The position numbers and the translations under genes are program-made. 40,140 bases of DNA from Hydrococcus sp. Prado102 (GTDB lineage Bacteria > Cyanobacteriota > Cyanobacteriia > Cyanobacteriales > Microcystaceae): positions 1-40,140 of the forward strand of contig JALOOL010000013.1 in the NCBI GenBank assembly GCA_025454425.1, written 5' to 3'. The notes beneath the pieces were generated by a model. That model worked only from the letters and a program-made list of their open reading frames with translations. It was not told the DNA's origin and did not search any database. The number at the start of each line of letters is the position of its first letter. Positions within the stretch are counted from its first letter, which is position 1. Shown here one piece after another: positions 8,949 to 18,254 of the stretch.

Positions 8949-10493
8949 ATGCTTAAGAGTTCCGCGATCGCTCATGATTCTTGGTATTTGGTAAACTATT
9001 TTAAATATTGGTACGAACAAACATTTATGCTATGGCAACCAATAGAAGATTTACCTTCAGACTGGCAAAAGCTAGCAAGTTCTGAGTTGCCGCCTTTAGT
9101 TACTGTTTGGAACGAGCAAGCAGATCGCCTGCGTCAATCTGGCGAGTTTCAATCTTTCAATGAAAAGCTACGCAGGGAAATAGCGATCGAAACAGGGATA
9201 ATTGAGCGTTTATATACTATAGATCGCGGTATTACTCGTTTGTTAATCGAACAAGGAATTAATGAAGCATTAATTCCTCATGGATCTACAGATCGTCCAG
9301 TTAATCAGGTAGTTTCTTTAATTAAAGATCAAGAATCTGCAATTGAAGGACTATTCGATTTTGTCGGCGGACAAAGAACCCTATCGAATTCTTACATCAA
9401 ACAGCTACATCAACTCCTAACTCAAAGTCAGGATAGTACAGAAGCGTTAAACCCACTCACAAAAGAAATATTTCGCGTCTCTCTAATAAAAGGTGACTGG
9501 AAACGCCAACCCAACAATCCTCTGCGACCGGATGGCACGGTTCACGAGTACTGTCCTCCAGAACAAGTTGCTTCTGAAATGGACGCATTGATTGCACTAC
9601 ACCATCAACATCGAGAACGAAAAATCCCTCCTGAGATCGAATCAGCATGGCTGCATCATCGATTTACACAAATTCACCCTTTTCAAGATGGAAATGGTCG
9701 CGTTGCTCGTTGTCTAGCGAGTTTGGTCTTCATCCAAGCTAGTTGGTTTCCTTTAGTTCTTACTCGCGACGATCGCGCAGTCTACATCGCAGCTTTGGAA
9801 TCGGCAGACCGAGGCGATCTTTCTAGCTTAATCAATCTCTTTGCCAAGAGTCAAAAACAAGCCTTTCTAAAAAGTCTTGGTTTATCGGAGCAAGTTCTAT
9901 CAGAATCTCGACGAACTCAAGTTATTATTGCTTCTATTGCTGATAAGTTGAAACAAAATCAGTCAGCGTCAATTCAAGAGCGGTGTAAGAAAGCTGAAGG
10001 CTTTGCTTCAAGTTTATTCGATATAGCGTCTAAACGCTTACAAGACGTTGCTGATGAAATTAGGTTATCTATCGAAAATTCGATCGCCGATGCACAGGTT
10101 TTTACGATTTCTGCTGGTGTTGGCGATTCTCGTTCGTATTACCATCGCTATCAAGTTGTAGAGACGGCTAAACAGTTGGGATACTTTGCCAATCTTCGCA
10201 ACTATCATACTTGGATTCAATTAGTTATCAACGTAGAAACATCAATAACTCTGCTGCTTTCATTTCATGTTTTTGGTCATGAATACCAAGGCTTACTCGT
10301 ATGTACGGCTTGTGCTTACCATAGAGATAATGTGGAAGAAGGCGAACGTAACATCAGCGATATTCAGTCTATAACCGATTCTCCCTTCCAGTTTTCTTAT
10401 GCGGATGAAGAAGAGAATTTGATAGAACGTTTTAAACAGTGGTTAGAAGATGTCATTTTGACTGGTTTAGAGTATTGGAACAAAAGTATTTGA
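8949..10493 (+). CDS. Fic domain protein, predicted AMP-transferase (514 aa)
   Basis: Fic proteins transfer AMP (sometimes another nucleotide) from a nucleotide onto target hydroxyls. The full active motif HPFQDGNGRVAR is at 233-244, with the catalytic His at 233. The flap region (GDWKRQPNNPLRPDG) lies before it. An autoinhibitory helix of type (S/T)xxxE(G/N) is expected upstream. The two candidates, around TGIIER (about residues 82-87) and SAIEG (120-124), both depart from the consensus. The C-terminal 200 residues carry no domain I recognise. The ATG is supported by AGGTGA nine bases upstream (8934-8939). No adjacent small antitoxin gene is seen: smc diverges on one side and cofH converges on the other. 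The target is unknown. Confidence 0.88.
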   Translation: MLKSSAIAHDSWYLVNYFKYWYEQTFMLWQPIEDLPSDWQKLASSELPPLVTVWNEQADRLRQSGEFQSFNEKLRREIAIETGIIERLYTIDRGITRLLIEQGINEALIPHGSTDRPVNQVVSLIKDQESAIEGLFDFVGGQRTLSNSYIKQLHQLLTQSQDSTEALNPLTKEIFRVSLIKGDWKRQPNNPLRPDGTVHEYCPPEQVASEMDALIALHHQHRERKIPPEIESAWLHHRFTQIHPFQDGNGRVARCLASLVFIQASWFPLVLTRDDRAVYIAALESADRGDLSSLINLFAKSQKQAFLKSLGLSEQVLSESRRTQVIIASIADKLKQNQSASIQERCKKAEGFASSLFDIASKRLQDVADEIRLSIENSIADAQVFTISAGVGDSRSYYHRYQVVETAKQLGYFANLRNYHTWIQLVINVETSITLLLSFHVFGHEYQGLLVCTACAYHRDNVEEGERNISDIQSITDSPFQFSYADEEENLIERFKQWLEDVILTGLEYWNKSI

Positions 10494-10629
10494 AGAGAAT
10501 CTACCGCGTATTATGAAATTGCGATCGCGCTAATGGTCGTTCCGAGTCAGGAAACGGTTAATCCGTTAAATAAGTATAAGTAGTAATTAATTCCGACTTT
10601 CAACTTCCGACTTTAATCAAATAAGACGG

Positions 10630-11766
10630 TTACAAATAATTATAAATAGTTCCCCGTTGCTGGTAAGGACGACCGAGAGATTGAATGGCTGCTTGTAGGG
10701 TTTCTATCTCCATACAAGTGCCTCCTAACGCCCCTGCCATCGTGGTGATGTGTTCCTCCATTAAAGTGCCGCCAATGTCGTTACAGCCCCATCTAAGGGC
10801 TTCTGTAGCCCCGTTTAATCCCAGCTTGACCCAACTGGGTTGATGGTTGGGAATCCAATTGCCGAGAAAGATACGCGCGATCGCAGTTAAATGTAAGCTA
10901 TCTTCTAATATGGGTTGATCCCGTCCAACTCGGTTTCTTAGAGGTTTGGGCGCTTCCTGACCGACAAACGGTAAGAGAATGAATTCAGTAATTCTGGCGG
11001 GATAGTTTTTTTCTACTGCAATTTGTTGGAGCGATCGCAATTTTTGTAAATGGTTAATTTGTTCTGGAGGCGTTTCTATATGTCCGCAGAGCATGGTACT
11101 AGTAGTAGGAACGCCCAAGCGGTGCGCGGTACTAACTATTTCCAACCAAGTTTCGCTATCGATTTTTTCAGGACAAATGATGCGCCTGACGCGATCGTCT
11201 AGTACTTCTGCGGCGGTTCCTGGCATAGAACCCACTCCAGCATCCCTTAAGGCTACGATAACATCTTCGTAGCTAATGCCGTCTTCTCTAGCAATAAATT
11301 GAACTTCTTGAGGAGAAAAGGCGTGTAGGTGGAGATGGGGAAATTCTTGCTTGATGGTTTCTACCAATCGCAAATAATAAGCTAGAGAAGCACCATTGAG
11401 TGTAGCTTTAGGGTTCAATCCGCCTTGCATACAGATTTCTGTTGCGCCTCTTTTGACGGCATCGGCTGTTTTTTCGAGGATTTGAGCCGTATTTAACCAA
11501 AATGCTCCATCTTCTCCTTCGTCGCGGCGAAAAGCACAAAAGCTACAATGCTGTTCGCAAATGTTGGTAAAGTTTATATTACGATTTATAACGTAGGTAA
11601 CGGTATCGCCTGCTTGTTTTTGACGCAACCAATCGGCTGTTTGGCGTATTTTGCTTATAGATTCTGGATCTTTTTGTTTGAGAAGGAAAATTGCATCGGA
11701 TACTGATAAGTCAGTATTGTTGGTTGCTCGTTCTAAAATAGCTTCAATTGTTTCTGTTGTATTCAT
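10630..11766 (-). CDS. cofH: CofH, radical SAM subunit of F0 (deazaflavin) synthase
   Basis: Radical SAM enzyme that joins tyrosine-derived 4-hydroxybenzyl to 5-amino-6-ribitylaminouracil. With CofG it yields F0, the 8-hydroxy-5-deazaflavin used in cyanobacteria as the antenna of DNA photolyase. The iron-sulfur motif CxxxCxxC is CEQHCSFC (C70, C74, C77), followed by AFRRDEGE. Later motifs such as CMQGGLNP and MLCGHIETP agree with CofH/MqnC-type proteins. Length 378 aa is normal. CofG is not in this window. MqnC/MqnE-like menaquinone enzymes are related, but the motifs and cyanobacterial setting favour CofH. Its start codon is only 12 bases from the start of the divergent membrane protein gene. 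Confidence 0.88.
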   Translation of the reverse strand: MNTTETIEAILERATNNTDLSVSDAIFLLKQKDPESISKIRQTADWLRQKQAGDTVTYVINRNINFTNICEQHCSFCAFRRDEGEDGAFWLNTAQILEKTADAVKRGATEICMQGGLNPKATLNGASLAYYLRLVETIKQEFPHLHLHAFSPQEVQFIAREDGISYEDVIVALRDAGVGSMPGTAAEVLDDRVRRIICPEKIDSETWLEIVSTAHRLGVPTTSTMLCGHIETPPEQINHLQKLRSLQQIAVEKNYPARITEFILLPFVGQEAPKPLRNRVGRDQPILEDSLHLTAIARIFLGNWIPNHQPSWVKLGLNGATEALRWGCNDIGGTLMEEHITTMAGALGGTCMEIETLQAAIQSLGRPYQQRGTIYNYL

Positions 11767-11778
11767 CGCAAATTTCCA

Positions 11779-13416
11779 ATGAAACTCAAGCTAGCTTACA
11801 TCCCACTCGCGATCGTTTTAGCCGGAGTTTTGTTTTCATTGTACTTGTTGTGGCAAGTACCTAATGGCGTTTATTTTAGTGGGGATGCTGGATTAAAAGC
11901 TTTACTCGCAAGACAATTAAGTGCTGGGATTTTTCGCTTCGATTTAGTTCCCCCATCAGATACTTGGGTACGAGAACTCTGGAAGCAAGGATTGTATCCT
12001 TATGACAAGCCTTTTGTTTATGAGGTAGCTAGTAAGTATTTTATTACGTTTCCTTTTACATTTGCGCTAATTACTGCTCCTTTTCTAGCACTTTTTGGCG
12101 ATCGCGGACTTTATCTCGTTCCGCTTGTCTCGACTTGGGCAATTTGGCTAACGTTTTATTGGGTTTGTCTTCGTTTAAAATTTAACGCTTTTTATACTTC
12201 TATTGCTTTAGTTTTTCTAATCTTTGCTTCGCCGTTAACGATTTATGCTGCAATGTATTGGGAACATACGCTTGCTGTCGCTTTGGCATTTGCTGGGACG
12301 GCAATTTTATTAGTTTCTCAATCGTCGGGACTTTCTATTAAGGATGCAATTATTAGTGGTATTTTGGTGGGTTTATCGGTTTGGTTTCGTCCAGAATTTT
12401 TATGTTGGGTTGGCATTTTAGCTGTATCGGTTTATTTAGCTTCTTTATCTCAAGTTAGACAGTTTGAAGGAATTAGTCAAAAGCTGAATTTAGAATCTAT
12501 TTCCTTTTTGTCGAGAAACAAAACCCTCTTTGTTGCGAGTATGGTTGTCACGATTGGCATGTTTTTCCTTTGCAATCAGATCGTTTACGGACATCCATTA
12601 GGGATACATGCTATTCAGGTAGTTCAAGAATCATCTCTAGCTCAAAAGTTGAGAGATAGTCGCAAAAACTTTCAAGGAATGGGAGTGACTTTCTTCACTT
12701 TCTTTCCAATCGCTTTCTTTTTACTAATCTATCCATTTTTCTCTTTCTTCAAAAATCGAGGAATAAAAGTCGATTTCAAACTCATTATTCTCTATTTAAT
12801 TTGTCTCTTCTTTACTATCGGCGTATCTTTAATCGTTCCTCCAGGTACGGCGGGTTTAATTCCTGGTGGTAAGCAATGGGGAGCCAGATTTTTATTAATT
12901 CTGATTCCAGTGGTTGCTTTATTAGTTACTCTGGAATTGAGCAAGCTGAAAGAGAATGCTTTGCTGAGATATGGAAGCTTGTTTATTATCTCGGTATTAG
13001 CAATTATAGGAATTCATAAAAATAGCTATCGAGCAACTGTTTACTTACACAAAAACCATCAAGGAATTTTACCAGCTATTCAATTTATCCAGAATTCGCC
13101 AGACAAAGTAATTGCTATTTCTCATCAATTTGTTGCTCAAGCGATCGAACCTGCTGTCAGTCGAGACAAATTATTTTTTGATGTCGAAACGCTTGAAAAT
13201 TTAAAAAAACTAGCAACAGCTTTAATCGAGCAAAATCAAATAAATTTTCTCTATATTTGCTATCCACACCGTCCTTGCGAACTTCCCGAAACAACACCGG
13301 AAGCTTTAAAAATACCCTCAAATAATCAAGAATTTGACATAAAGTTTTCTCAAGCTGGTGAGTTTGGAAAATATCCAATTTATGAGGTAGTAATTATCGG
13401 GCGATCGCCTTTATAA
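11779..13416 (+). CDS. Multi-pass membrane protein, GT-C glycosyltransferase-like (545 aa)
   Basis: Very hydrophobic protein starting with a membrane segment (about residues 5-26) and showing about ten more. The first outside loop holds an acidic motif, FSGDAGLKA, placed like the catalytic Asp of GT-C enzymes that use lipid-phosphate sugars. A short soluble domain (about the last 110 residues) ends the protein. It groups loosely with the GT-C proteins at 13417-15039 and 15138-16817, but resemblance is by topology more than sequence, so the function is tentative. It starts 12 bases from the divergent cofH start and ends with its stop codon directly touching that of the next, convergent gene. 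Confidence 0.7.
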   Translation: MKLKLAYIPLAIVLAGVLFSLYLLWQVPNGVYFSGDAGLKALLARQLSAGIFRFDLVPPSDTWVRELWKQGLYPYDKPFVYEVASKYFITFPFTFALITAPFLALFGDRGLYLVPLVSTWAIWLTFYWVCLRLKFNAFYTSIALVFLIFASPLTIYAAMYWEHTLAVALAFAGTAILLVSQSSGLSIKDAIISGILVGLSVWFRPEFLCWVGILAVSVYLASLSQVRQFEGISQKLNLESISFLSRNKTLFVASMVVTIGMFFLCNQIVYGHPLGIHAIQVVQESSLAQKLRDSRKNFQGMGVTFFTFFPIAFFLLIYPFFSFFKNRGIKVDFKLIILYLICLFFTIGVSLIVPPGTAGLIPGGKQWGARFLLILIPVVALLVTLELSKLKENALLRYGSLFIISVLAIIGIHKNSYRATVYLHKNHQGILPAIQFIQNSPDKVIAISHQFVAQAIEPAVSRDKLFFDVETLENLKKLATALIEQNQINFLYICYPHRPCELPETTPEALKIPSNNQEFDIKFSQAGEFGKYPIYEVVIIGRSPL

Positions 13417-15039
13417 TTATTTCTTTTTCTTCAATCGCCATAACCAAGAAGTATCAAATTGAGAACTGGGTTGTATTTGATAACCTTTTTCTTTAAGTTT
13501 TTTTTGTAAAAATTTAGAAGGTTTATAAAAGAAATAATCGCTAAATCCTTCAGGAATTTGAGAAAAAGTTTCCTGACTTATTAACTTATACTTGACATTA
13601 GAATTAAGATTATAGCTCAAGGCTATTAGATCGACCCATCCTCGATCGCTAATAATTAAAGGTTTCGTTGTTCGCTCTACAATCGGAGTAATATCCGGAA
13701 TCTGTCCGATTTTAGAAGCACCATTATTCCACCAAACTTGTGCGGAAGAAATATTAGTATAAGAAACTATTCCTAACGACAATAATGCGATTAAAATGAG
13801 TTTCCAAAACTGTCGTTGCCAAAAGGTAATTAAGTTTGGAACTAATTGCGTTGCCAAAAAATAAGCGACAGAAATTTGAAATACTAAATACGATGGAACA
13901 AAATATCTAGTAATCCCAGATCGCTTGCCACCCAACCCTATATCTAATCCTATTATCGGAAGTGTTGTCATTATAATTAAGCTTAAAATAAATAACCATG
14001 TTTCTTTATTGGTGCGACGACAGAGAAAATAAATAGAATAAAAGATTAAAGTAACGATTGTGATAACTGAAATGATATAGGGAAAAGGATTTATATAACT
14101 AAAATCATAATGTTTTTCGAGATCGATAAAAAGTCTAGTGATATTTTGCAACCAATTAAAAACTAATTCAAGAATTCCATCTCGATAGCTATAATTGAGC
14201 CATTCGATAGTTTCTTGTAAAATCTCAACACTTATAAACGTCAGATATATCCAAGGAGTAAAAATTAAAAACCCAAAAACAAATGAGACTAAGTAATTTC
14301 TAACGATTTTGTTTAATTGAAAACTTTCAAGAGCAATAATATAAAATCCATGTGCGATCGCTACTAATAAAAAAAGCGGTAAAGTATACAATCCCAAAAC
14401 GATAGTAAAACTATAAATCGTCCAATTGAATAAATTATTAAGACGCTTCGCTCGTAACAGCGCCAAACTCGATAAGACTGTAATTAATCCCCACAAACTA
14501 TAATGACGTGCCGTTTGTGCGTAGAGTAAATGAAAAGGTGAAACGGCAATTAAAGCCATCAACATCCATCCCACAATTGGAGACTTAAATAACTCTTGAG
14601 CTAGCCAATAAACCGCTATAATTGTTAGTACGTTAAAGACAGCAGACAGACTTCTCGTTATCGCTACCGAATTTCCAAAAATCTGTACCCAAAACCGCGT
14701 TAAAAGAAAATAAAGTGGAGGTAGTTGCGGTTCTTCTTTTGCTAATCCATCGATCGTATCAAAAACCGTTTTTTCAGGATTGGGATATTGATAGTTTTGT
14801 AATTCTTCAACGCTAACAACGCGATCGCGCAATTGTCGATCCACTTCTTGAAATGTATAACCCGAAACTCTTAAAGAAGTAAAAATCTCATCGTCCCAAT
14901 AAATTTTTTTATCTAAATTAGCAAATCGAAAAACTATTCCTATCGTTATAACAATTATCAAGAAAAACTTTAGCCACCTAAAGCCAAAATTTTGCTTAGC
15001 TATTTTGGCTTTGACGGGAGACGGTATTGTAGTTTTCAT
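13417..15039 (-). CDS. GT-C family membrane glycosyltransferase (PMT/ArnT-like, 540 aa)
   Basis: Probable integral membrane glycosyltransferase using a polyprenyl-phosphate sugar donor. After the first membrane helix (about 24-44) comes the acidic loop YWDDEIFT (about 53-60), the expected catalytic site of the PMT_2 family. Next are PPLYFLLTRFW, IFGNSVAITRSLSA and SPFHLLYAQTARHYS, typical of the family, then further membrane helices and a small soluble C-terminal domain. The same signposts occur in the gene at 15138-16817, which diverges from it across 98 bases; the two look like paralogues. The acceptor is unknown. The stop codon abuts that of the convergent gene with no spacer. Confidence 0.82.
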   Translation of the reverse strand: MKTTIPSPVKAKIAKQNFGFRWLKFFLIIVITIGIVFRFANLDKKIYWDDEIFTSLRVSGYTFQEVDRQLRDRVVSVEELQNYQYPNPEKTVFDTIDGLAKEEPQLPPLYFLLTRFWVQIFGNSVAITRSLSAVFNVLTIIAVYWLAQELFKSPIVGWMLMALIAVSPFHLLYAQTARHYSLWGLITVLSSLALLRAKRLNNLFNWTIYSFTIVLGLYTLPLFLLVAIAHGFYIIALESFQLNKIVRNYLVSFVFGFLIFTPWIYLTFISVEILQETIEWLNYSYRDGILELVFNWLQNITRLFIDLEKHYDFSYINPFPYIISVITIVTLIFYSIYFLCRRTNKETWLFILSLIIMTTLPIIGLDIGLGGKRSGITRYFVPSYLVFQISVAYFLATQLVPNLITFWQRQFWKLILIALLSLGIVSYTNISSAQVWWNNGASKIGQIPDITPIVERTTKPLIISDRGWVDLIALSYNLNSNVKYKLISQETFSQIPEGFSDYFFYKPSKFLQKKLKEKGYQIQPSSQFDTSWLWRLKKKK

Positions 15040-15137
15040 TTTGACTACTCATGAGATAATCTATAGCCAGAAACACATCTCTACAACATTTCTGTTAATT
15101 TGTAGTTGAGATAATACATACTAGCGCAAACTTCCCA

Positions 15138-16817
15138 ATGCTAAAGCTCCCACGATACTTATCCTTAGATTTTCTAGTTATAGTCGCGATCGCGATCGCA
15201 ACTATTATAAGAATCGTAAATTTGGGAAGTCGCGAATTTTGGTACGACGAAGTTCTATCATTACTACTGTCGGCGGGACAAAAAAAACTCTATGACAATC
15301 CCACCGAAACCCCTATCCTAATATCTAGCTACCTTCCCCTGCTAAATTTACCAATAGAAAAAGGATTTGGCGATATTTTAACCACGACTGAGAATTTTAT
15401 CAAAGGACTCGTCGCCGAACCTCATCCCCCGCTATTTTTTATCGGACAATATCTTTGGCTGCGTTTATTTGGTAACTCAGAAATAGCGATGCGTAGTTTA
15501 GTCGCTTTATTTAGTCTGGGAGCAATTGGAAGCGCCTATGGTTTAGGACGTTGTTTAATCGGTCATCGCGGCGGTTTGCTGTTTGCTGCTGTCTTGGGAT
15601 TAAACCCGTTTTATCTGTTTCATTCTCTGAATGTACGGATGTATGGTTCGCTAGTTTTTTGGACGATTTTGAGTTTTTGGGCTTTAATCGAACTAATTTA
15701 TTCAAATCCTCGATCGTACTCGCAAAATGTTAGAAAAAGATGGTTTTGGAGTCTTATTTTAACTGTTGCGATCGCAGGTGGATTGATGACATTTTATTAC
15801 TTCGCCTGTTTGCTAGTCATGATGGGAATTTTAGTTTTGTGGTTGGACAGGCGGCGATGGTGGCAATACGGACTCTGTTTTGCTAGCGGTATTTTAATTA
15901 ACATTCCGTGGATGCTGTGGGGAACCCGCCAACAACTGAGTAATGCCGATTTAGGAAGATTTTCGGCTCCCAACAATTGGCTGCAAGCCATGTTACAACA
16001 CCTGCAAAATGTAACGCAAACACTAGGCATTCATTTAATTTTAGGAGATTGGGCGAGCAATCTTCCTTCTATCCTAACGACAATTGCTGGCATCGTGGCG
16101 ATCGCCTTTATAATCGCCTGTAGTATCGGTCTTTGGAAGAATAACCAGCGTCAACTTTTAGGAATCGCCTTACTTTTAGGAGTTGTTCCCTTATTGCTCA
16201 TGCTAAGCATAGATATTATTACTAAAAAGTTTACCTTGGGTTTTGGGTGGGGGCGATCGGTTATTTTTGTGCTTCCTGGCTGTTTATTTTTATTAGTTGC
16301 TTGGATAGAACGAGCCGCCCAAAAATGGCAAAAAATCGCGACTATCTCCCTGTTAATCTTATATTTAGGAATTAGTACCGCCGATTTTAGCCTTCGCCAT
16401 CGCTGGATGTTTCACGAAATAGCAGACATAATTGAACAGAAACCAAACGAACAAACCTTAATCGTGATGAATTCTTTTGCGTGGGGTCATGTATTGCGCC
16501 TAGCGTACTATTTACCGCCAACTTCGCCAGTAATGTTGCTGGCGCAGCCATCCGACAAACTAACTCCCGCACTGAAAAAGACTTTAGCATCTGGGGGCGA
16601 TCGCTATGGACGAATTCTCTGGTTAGATAGTGCTAGACCAGTTTGGGGAAAACCTGCTACGCCAGAACAAAAACAGCAAATTCAACAACTTTTGGACACT
16701 CAATACCAGCAAGAAAAAACCTTACCGCTCATCGGAACATGGGAGCTAGATAATTTTAATTTAACTCTCTACGAACACAGGGCTATTTCATTTTCAATTG
16801 CTCCGCCTCTGAATTAA
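15138..16817 (+). CDS. GT-C family membrane glycosyltransferase (PMT/RgtA-like, 559 aa)
   Basis: Integral membrane protein with about eleven hydrophobic segments. The acidic loop EFWYDEVLS (about 32-40) is followed by HPPLFFIGQYLW, LFGNSEIAMRSLVA and NPFYLFHSLNVRMYGS. These match, in order and spacing, the motifs of the divergent gene at 13417-15039. The last 130 residues form a soluble domain. The likely role is transfer of a sugar from a lipid carrier outside the cytoplasm. No clear ribosome site precedes the ATG. It is followed at 177 bases by a Dpm1-like donor-synthase gene on the same strand, which would fit a donor-plus-transferase pair. Confidence 0.82.
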   Translation: MLKLPRYLSLDFLVIVAIAIATIIRIVNLGSREFWYDEVLSLLLSAGQKKLYDNPTETPILISSYLPLLNLPIEKGFGDILTTTENFIKGLVAEPHPPLFFIGQYLWLRLFGNSEIAMRSLVALFSLGAIGSAYGLGRCLIGHRGGLLFAAVLGLNPFYLFHSLNVRMYGSLVFWTILSFWALIELIYSNPRSYSQNVRKRWFWSLILTVAIAGGLMTFYYFACLLVMMGILVLWLDRRRWWQYGLCFASGILINIPWMLWGTRQQLSNADLGRFSAPNNWLQAMLQHLQNVTQTLGIHLILGDWASNLPSILTTIAGIVAIAFIIACSIGLWKNNQRQLLGIALLLGVVPLLLMLSIDIITKKFTLGFGWGRSVIFVLPGCLFLLVAWIERAAQKWQKIATISLLILYLGISTADFSLRHRWMFHEIADIIEQKPNEQTLIVMNSFAWGHVLRLAYYLPPTSPVMLLAQPSDKLTPALKKTLASGGDRYGRILWLDSARPVWGKPATPEQKQQIQQLLDTQYQQEKTLPLIGTWELDNFNLTLYEHRAISFSIAPPLN

Positions 16818-16868
16818 TAAGGGAGGCTAATAAAAGAAGTCGGTTTAAGAACTAGGATAACTGCTATG

Positions 16869-16920
16869 AGTCCGTTTAAACGGACTTGATTATATTAGTT
16901 CCGGGAAATTAATTTCCCGG
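16869..16920. repeat. Pair of perfect palindromes, possible terminator or REP-like element
   Basis: AGTCCGTTTAAACGGACT (16869-16886) and CCGGGAAATTAATTTCCCGG (16901-16920) are both perfect palindromes, 14 bases apart. RNA from either strand would form two strong stems. They lie 51 bases after the GT-C stop codon and could end or stabilise its transcript. I believe similar paired palindromes recur in cyanobacterial genomes, which needs a genome search. Confidence 0.7.
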
Positions 16921-16994
16921 CGGGTTACGCAAAAAATTAAACAACTCTGCTACGAACAAGACGCTAACTAATATTTTTAATTGCTAATCAACTA

Positions 16995-18191
16995 ATGAAT
17001 GACTCTCTATTACCCATTCCCTCTGGTGCTTTACAAATCCCCGCACAACCTTATTTTATAGATAGCGTCGGACAAGAGCAGCTAAAATTTTCTCTGGTTC
17101 TTCCTACTTATAAAGAAAGTCAAAATATTCAAAAAATTGTCCAAATTCTCAGCGAAATCCTCGATGGCTATATACCCGGACAATATGAATTAATCGTTGT
17201 CGATGATAACAGTCCCGACCTCACTTGGAAAGTCGCTCAAGAGTTGCTCCCAGACTATCCTCAACTGCGAGTCATGCGCCGAGAAGCTGAAAAAGGACTC
17301 TCTACCGCAGTCGTGCGGGGATGGCAAGTCGCTAGAGGAGAAATTTTAGGCGTAATCGATGCTGACTTGCAACATCCGCCAGAAGTCCTCCTACAACTCT
17401 TACAAGAAATGGAAAGAGGAGCAGATTTAGCATTAGCGAGTCGTCACGTAGAAGGCGGTGGGGTGAGCGAATGGAGTGCGGTGCGGCGATTTTTGTCTCG
17501 CGGCGCGCAAATGCTGGGATTGATTATTCTCCCCGAAGTTATCGGTCGCCTATCAGACCCGATGAGCGGTTATTTTATGGTACGTCGAAGCGCCATGATT
17601 GGTGCATCCTTGAGTCCAGTGGGTTATAAGATTCTCATCGAAGTAGCTGCAAGGGGGAAAATTCGCTGGATTGCTGAGGCAGGTTACGTATTTCGAGAGC
17701 GCGAAGCAGGGGAAAGCAAAGTTACTTGGAAACAATACATCGAGTATATCCAACATTTACTCAGATTGCGCTTTTCTCTGTGGCCCGTAGAGCGATTTTT
17801 CCGCTTTGGAGTTGTCGGATTTAGCGGCGTATTCGTGGATATGGCGGTATTTTACTTGTTGAGAACTGTCTTGGGATTTGGACTGACTCGCAGCACGATG
17901 TTATCAGCGGAAGTCGCCATTATCAATAATTTTTTGTGGAACGATTTTTGGACTTTTGGGGATGTTTCTCGCCGACAACCCGGTAAGCGTCAGCGAATCA
18001 AACGATTGATCAAGTTTAATATTATTTGTCTTGCTGGGATAATTTTGCAGACTTTGATTGTGAATTTGCTGTTTAACGCCTTTGGGATTAATGAATATAT
18101 AGCAAAATTGATGGCGATCGCGATCGTTACCGTTTGGAATTTCTGGGTTAACTTAAAACTCAGTTGGCGTGTGACTGACGTTCAAAAGTAG
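16995..18191 (+). CDS. Polyprenyl-phosphate hexose synthase (Dpm1-like GT2) fused to GtrA domain
   Basis: Two-domain protein of 398 aa. The N-terminal GT2 domain (about residues 33-250) shows LPTYKES, VVDDNSPD, the metal-binding DADLQH and DPMSGYF, as in dolichol-phosphate mannose synthases. From about 265 the GtrA domain (FRFGVVGFSGVFVD onward) gives four membrane segments. Such fusions make a polyprenyl-phosphate sugar on the cytoplasmic side; GtrA proteins are thought to help flip the lipid-linked sugar. Mannose or glucose are the likely sugars, but sequence does not decide. With the GT-C genes upstream it forms a plausible donor-to-acceptor route on the outer face of the membrane. Confidence 0.9.
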   Translation: MNDSLLPIPSGALQIPAQPYFIDSVGQEQLKFSLVLPTYKESQNIQKIVQILSEILDGYIPGQYELIVVDDNSPDLTWKVAQELLPDYPQLRVMRREAEKGLSTAVVRGWQVARGEILGVIDADLQHPPEVLLQLLQEMERGADLALASRHVEGGGVSEWSAVRRFLSRGAQMLGLIILPEVIGRLSDPMSGYFMVRRSAMIGASLSPVGYKILIEVAARGKIRWIAEAGYVFREREAGESKVTWKQYIEYIQHLLRLRFSLWPVERFFRFGVVGFSGVFVDMAVFYLLRTVLGFGLTRSTMLSAEVAIINNFLWNDFWTFGDVSRRQPGKRQRIKRLIKFNIICLAGIILQTLIVNLLFNAFGINEYIAKLMAIAIVTVWNFWVNLKLSWRVTDVQK

Positions 18192-18254
18192 AATCAGTTG
18201 AATGCGCGATCGCGTTTTGTGTAGCGTGTCTAATGACATTGAGCGGCGACAAAT

